Below are positions 61,551 to 64,000 of a stretch of 64,000 bases of DNA, in pieces (positions within the stretch are counted from its first letter, which is position 1; each line of letters begins with the position of its first letter). This DNA is from Chitinophaga sp. 180180018-3 (GTDB taxonomy: Bacteria > Bacteroidota > Bacteroidia > Chitinophagales > Chitinophagaceae). The translations under genes and the position numbers were made by a program. The stretch covers positions 7,246,001 to 7,310,000 of the forward strand of contig NZ_CP140772.1 of the NCBI RefSeq assembly GCF_037893185.1. The letters are read 5' to 3'. The notes under the pieces are model-generated. The model searched no databases, had not been told where the DNA came from, and saw only the letters and a list, made by a program, of their open reading frames with translations.

Positions 61551-64000
61551 TTAAAAATTGATTTCAAGCCCTGCAAACCATTTGGTACTGGCCGGATACT
61601 TCACGTAGTTGATACCGCGGTCGTCCACTTCCGGATCGATGCCGGAGAATTTGGTCAGCGTCCAGAGGTTATCACCTCCTATAGAGATTCTTGCACTGCC
61701 AATATGTACGCGGTCGAGCCATGCTTTGGGCAGCGCGTAGCTTAGGTTCACATTTCTCAGACGCAGGTAGCTTCCATCTTCCAGGAAACGGGAAGAGGTT
61801 TTCTGGGAGTTCTTATTGCCTTTGATAACGTATTTTGGATGCGTGGCTACGTCACCGGGTTGCTGCCAGCGGCTCCAGCCTTTATCGAGCGCCATCATGT
61901 TATACGTGTAATATGCGCCATCGTTGTCCATCAGTTCGCGCGTGCTGTTGTACACCTGGTTACCGGAAACAAACGACAGGAAGGCACTCAACTGGAAGTT
62001 TCTGTAAGTAAAAACGTTCCGCATACCTCCGAAGAATTTAGGCGTTGCTGAGCCTACAATCTGCAGCGTTGCATCGTTATAGTTGCTGGTAGTCGCCCTC
62101 GTTTCTTTCCCGTTGGCATCGGTTGTAACCTTTTCCCACAGCGGGTTACCGTTGCCAGGGTCTACGCCGGCCCATTTACGCATGAAGAAGCTGCGCATAT
62201 CCTGTCCCTGGCGCAATACAAAGTAACCACTGATCGGGTCAATGATCTGTGCCTGGCCACCATACAGATCTGTTACCCTGTTTTTATTGAATCCGATATT
62301 AAAGTCGGTGCTCCAGCTGAATTCACCAACAAGGTTATCAGTATTCAGGCTGATTTCGATACCCTGATTGCGTACAGAGCCCACATTCCGGGGAATATAG
62401 CTGTAGCCGGCCGTTCCGGGCAGGGGCACATTGAACAGGAGATCTTTACTGTCTCTCTGGTAGATGTCTACCGTCAGGTTAATGCGATTAAACAGTCCCA
62501 GGTCGAAGCCTACGTTAGTGTTATACGCTTTCTCCCAGGAAAGCCGGGGTACATTGTAAACACTGGGATAAGCACCAGGGAAACCATTATACTGTGTGTT
62601 GATGGCATAGGCGCCGATGGCTGTATAATCACCGATCTCCGCGTTACCGGTTGTCCCATAGCTGGCCCTGATCTTCAGGTTGGAGATCGCCTTGATCTGC
62701 TTAATGAATTCCTCTTCTGAAGCGGCCCAGGAAGCACCTACTGCATAGAAATTCCCGTACTGCCTGTCGAACCCGAATTTTGAAGAGCCATCTCTTCTGA
62801 AGGATGCAGTGAGATAGTATTTATAATTGTAGTTATAGTTTGCCTGTAAAAAATAGGAGTTAAACGCCCGTCCTATTTTTGTTCCGCCAACAGACATCGG
62901 AGAAGATGTACCATCCAGTACTTCCACTCCCTGCAGCACTCCCTGGCCTTTTCCTGACATATTATTCAGGTTAATCTGCTGGAATTCCGCACCCACCAAT
63001 CCGTCTATGTTGTGTACTTTATTGATGGTGTAACGGGCTTTCAGCAGGTTGGAGCTGATATAGGCAGCAGAGTCCTGGTAGTAGTTATAGAGCGTGCCCC
63101 GGTAGTCGGAACCGGCTGACGTTCTGGAATCTTCGTTGCTTTCCTGGTTATAGTGATAATACTGAGCCCTGTTAGTGGAACTGAACGACAACCATCTGGT
63201 GATATCATATTCCAGCTTCAGCAACGCTTCGATCGATTGCCGTTTATTTTTTATGTAGTTATACTGCTGATCATATACAAAGTTGGTCATATCCCTGCCA
63301 TACCATTTTGCTACGTCGAGTGGGTTCACTGGTTTACCCTGACTATCAAAAGCCTTATCCCAGGGCAGGTTAGTGTAGTATTGATACAGGGAGCCGTTTG
63401 AATTGTCGCGGCTTGATGTTTGTGTGCCGGCAAAATTAGCGCTTACTCTTAATTTGTCGGTAATGTTGTGATCCAGATTAAGTCTTGCGCTGAACCGCTC
63501 CAGGCCAGTACCTTTCAGAATACCATCTTCCTTATAATAGTTACCACCCAGGTAAAATCTTGTTTTCTCATTACCACCACTGGTCGATAGCTCATAGTTC
63601 TGGTTGGTGGCGCTCTGGAAGGCCAGCTTCTGCCAGTCGGTGTTGATATTCTTTACTGCCGGATCCAGGTTGGCGCCAGCAGCCTTCTGCAGGTCATAGA
63701 GATCGGCACCGTTCATGAGGTGAAAATGTCCGGTGTTAAGATAGGCAGCGCCTACGTTTGTGCGGAAATTAACCTTCGTTTTGCCCGCTTTCCCTCTTTT
63801 GGTAGTAATTACCATTACGCCGTTGGATGCGCGTGCTCCGTACAATGTAGTGGCAGCAGCGTCTTTCAGGACAGTCACGCTTTCTATATCGCTGGGGTTA
63901 GGTAGCCCGCCGATAATTCCATCTACCACTATAAGTGGAGTATTGCCGGCAGTGAGGGTACCATTACCGCGGATACGTACAACCGGAGCAGCAGCGGGAT
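61551..64000 (-). CDS. SusC/RagA-family TonB-dependent transporter (partial, N-terminus beyond window)
   Basis: At least 816 residues, running out of the right edge. The visible part begins inside the plug: AAPVVRIRGNGTLTAGNT, PLIVVDGIIGGLPNP, then VLKDAAATTLYGARASNGVM, the SusC/RagA signature. It continues into the beta-barrel (about residue 180 to the end), finishing in a terminal strand ..STKWFAGLEINF. The carboxypeptidase-like and TonB-box N-terminus lies outside. With SusD it imports oligosaccharides across the outer membrane. Confidence 0.95.
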   Translation of the reverse strand, partial: PAAAPVVRIRGNGTLTAGNTPLIVVDGIIGGLPNPSDIESVTVLKDAAATTLYGARASNGVMVITTKRGKAGKTKVNFRTNVGAAYLNTGHFHLMNGADLYDLQKAAGANLDPAVKNINTDWQKLAFQSATNQNYELSTSGGNEKTRFYLGGNYYKEDGILKGTGLERFSARLNLDHNITDKLRVSANFAGTQTSSRDNSNGSLYQYYTNLPWDKAFDSQGKPVNPLDVAKWYGRDMTNFVYDQQYNYIKNKRQSIEALLKLEYDITRWLSFSSTNRAQYYHYNQESNEDSRTSAGSDYRGTLYNYYQDSAAYISSNLLKARYTINKVHNIDGLVGAEFQQINLNNMSGKGQGVLQGVEVLDGTSSPMSVGGTKIGRAFNSYFLQANYNYNYKYYLTASFRRDGSSKFGFDRQYGNFYAVGASWAASEEEFIKQIKAISNLKIRASYGTTGNAEIGDYTAIGAYAINTQYNGFPGAYPSVYNVPRLSWEKAYNTNVGFDLGLFNRINLTVDIYQRDSKDLLFNVPLPGTAGYSYIPRNVGSVRNQGIEISLNTDNLVGEFSWSTDFNIGFNKNRVTDLYGGQAQIIDPISGYFVLRQGQDMRSFFMRKWAGVDPGNGNPLWEKVTTDANGKETRATTSNYNDATLQIVGSATPKFFGGMRNVFTYRNFQLSAFLSFVSGNQVYNSTRELMDNDGAYYTYNMMALDKGWSRWQQPGDVATHPKYVIKGNKNSQKTSSRFLEDGSYLRLRNVNLSYALPKAWLDRVHIGSARISIGGDNLWTLTKFSGIDPEVDDRGINYVKYPASTKWFAGLEINF

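Overview
The window looks like chromosomal DNA of a Bacteroidota member, most likely Chitinophagaceae (Chitinophaga-like). The evidence is a SusC/SusD pair, ECF sigma factors followed by RskA-like or tandem-domain anti-sigma proteins, the long plant/Chlamydia-type IspG, ribosomal protein THX, a DUF4286 protein, M16 and YugP-type peptidases, and at least fifteen TAnnTTTG (-7) promoter elements, two of them with a TTG 19 nt upstream. Genus is inference; no rRNA or tRNA gene was seen.

Layout. 1-3.5 kb: end of acetyl-CoA synthetase, an alpha/beta hydrolase, a YkuD L,D-transpeptidase and an IS4-type insertion sequence sitting inside a long intergenic inverted repeat. 3.5-9.5 kb: an M16 protease and an envelope operon (ECF sigma, anti-sigma, beta-barrel, small secreted protein). 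9.9-14 kb: kbl, a class D beta-lactamase-like lipoprotein, and a BatB/BatC pair. 14-21.4 kb: an AraC remnant, then a tolC-RND-adaptor efflux operon behind an AraC regulator. 21.5-27.5 kb: ispG, a Lys/Ala-rich small secreted protein, and a compact cluster of TsdA-like diheme cytochrome, exported DsrE protein, substrate-binding protein and LysR regulator. 27.5-34.7 kb: acetyltransferases, a sigma factor with two paralogous membrane anti-sigma proteins, an apparent LpxR remnant, lipoproteins and recR. 35-42.8 kb: methionine synthase split into two genes, xth, DUF4286, HU, THX, pdxH and a DUF3298 lipoprotein. 42.9-47.7 kb: the translation block rplM-rpsI-rpsB-tsf, with pyrH beyond a terminator, and a YugP peptidase. 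48.2-55.8 kb: radA, comF, an exported glutathione peroxidase, holB-ricT and a nucleoid-associated protein. 55.9-64 kb: an SMP-30 protein convergent with a polysaccharide-utilisation locus (DUF6067 hydrolase, SusD, partial SusC).

Most of the window is ordinary core genome. The items most worth a second look are: (1) a set of 35-40 bp perfect intergenic inverted repeats at gene 3' ends, sharing arm sequence and mostly between convergent genes; (2) an IS copy inserted in one of them, with a 10-bp duplication that allows exact reconstruction of the empty site, plus internal copies of its end sequence; (3) the TsdA/DsrE/binding-protein/LysR cluster; (4) ribosomal protein S2 with an 80-residue Gly/Arg-rich tail; (5) an RND pump with a His-rich cytoplasmic loop and altered proton-relay residues. 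No CRISPR array, phage or clear defence system was found.
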